Below, piece after piece: positions 63,829 through 64,000 of a DNA stretch of 64,000 bases. Position numbers and translations under genes: made by a program. The DNA is from a virus. The stretch lies in the IMG/VR virus record IMGVR_UViG_3300043568_002650, positions 1-64,000 of that record, one strand, 5' to 3'. Each line of letters starts with the position of its first letter. The first letter of the stretch is position 1. Below the pieces are notes generated by a model. That model was not told the DNA's origin, searched no databases, and was given only the letters and a program-made list of their open reading frames with translations.

Positions 63829-64000
63829 AAAGATATTTATTACATTAAGTCGGAAAGATTCTCCTTGCTAGGAGTCTCTGGCTTGTCCTCCCAATTAGGT
63901 GTGATCTTGCCGGGGTGCTCGCGTCTCTGCTTTTTCCTTGGCACAGGTAAGACATCCCCGTCTAGCTTGTCTAACCTGTCTACCCCTGCTTTAAGTAGGA
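63829..64000. other. non-coding end of window
   Basis: No gene seen. Contains two GTCTCTG-type motifs and a pyrimidine-rich end with repeated TCTAGCTTGTCTAACCTGTC units. Confidence 0.4.

Noticed and set aside
1-64000. Integrated prophage or insertion sequences
   Set aside because: No integrase, transposase or host housekeeping genes were found; only a GIY-YIG mobile gene.

Overview
The window looks like part of the genome of a large T4-like tailed phage of a Bacteroidota (Flavobacterium-like) host. Phage evidence: T4-type late promoter boxes (GATAAATAATAAAAA), about 15 late proteins whose N-termini resemble the T4 capsid-targeting / prohead-protease signal (F-x-x-F/W-x(2-3)-N-E), an acidic prohead-core-like protein, ATP-dependent DNA ligase, phage-type thymidylate synthase, two sigma factors, a holin/endolysin cassette and dozens of tiny early genes. 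Host evidence: TTG-N(about 21)-TATATTTAC promoters close to the Bacteroidota TTG/TAnnTTTG consensus, boxA-like GTTCTTTGACATATTGG elements, a sigma factor beginning MRQLKIT like Bacteroidota RpoD, a type IX secretion-like C-terminus, and almost no Shine-Dalgarno sequences.

Layout. 1-6567 (+): late virion-associated genes (CUB/T9SS-like protein, hydrophobic structural protein, Nudix hydrolase, two-domain cell-wall hydrolase, acidic core-like proteins). 6567-13981 (+): tightly packed nucleotide/DNA metabolism and small genes (DUF192, DNA ligase, metallophosphoesterase, ThyA, acyl-CoA thioesterase). 14000-23065 (+): a large RNA region with tRNAs for all 20 amino acids, two initiator-type tRNAs, a probable circularly permuted tRNA-Asn, six overlong tRNA-like RNAs, several RNAs closed by 7-10 bp terminal stems, a Ro60/TROVE protein and a GIY-YIG endonuclease. 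23084-29090 (+): a late unit with two sensor histidine kinases, a REC-only response regulator, membrane proteins, a probable holin and a GH19 endolysin. 29365-40412 (-): late genes, most with the capsid-targeting N-terminus; the sigma factor at 33184 lies on the opposite strand. 40413-41520: a non-coding, GC-rich divergent switch region. 41524-62428 (+): about 50 small early genes driven by some 28 copies of one promoter, with a second sigma factor, a RadA/RecA-like ATPase and a DUF932 protein at the end. 62737-63828 (-): three small genes, two of them tandem DUF1566-like paralogues.

How it fits together. Three promoter classes can be read: early (TTATATTTAC), tRNA/middle-like (AGTATTATAA) and late (GATAAATA). 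The early region probably takes over the host and makes sigma factors; the late region builds heads carrying many proteins marked for the capsid, including a CHAP protein, a Nudix hydrolase and a cell-wall hydrolase that could be delivered into the cell. The late two-component cassette sits directly in front of holin and endolysin, which suggests signal-controlled lysis. The strongest candidates for undescribed biology are the Ro60 gene embedded among tRNA-like RNAs, the permuted tRNA-Asn, the two-component/lysis unit, and the 10-mer ACTCCGTAGT, found 10 times (plus two one-mismatch copies) in one orientation in the early region.

All functions are inferred by reading sequences; no database search or folding program was run.
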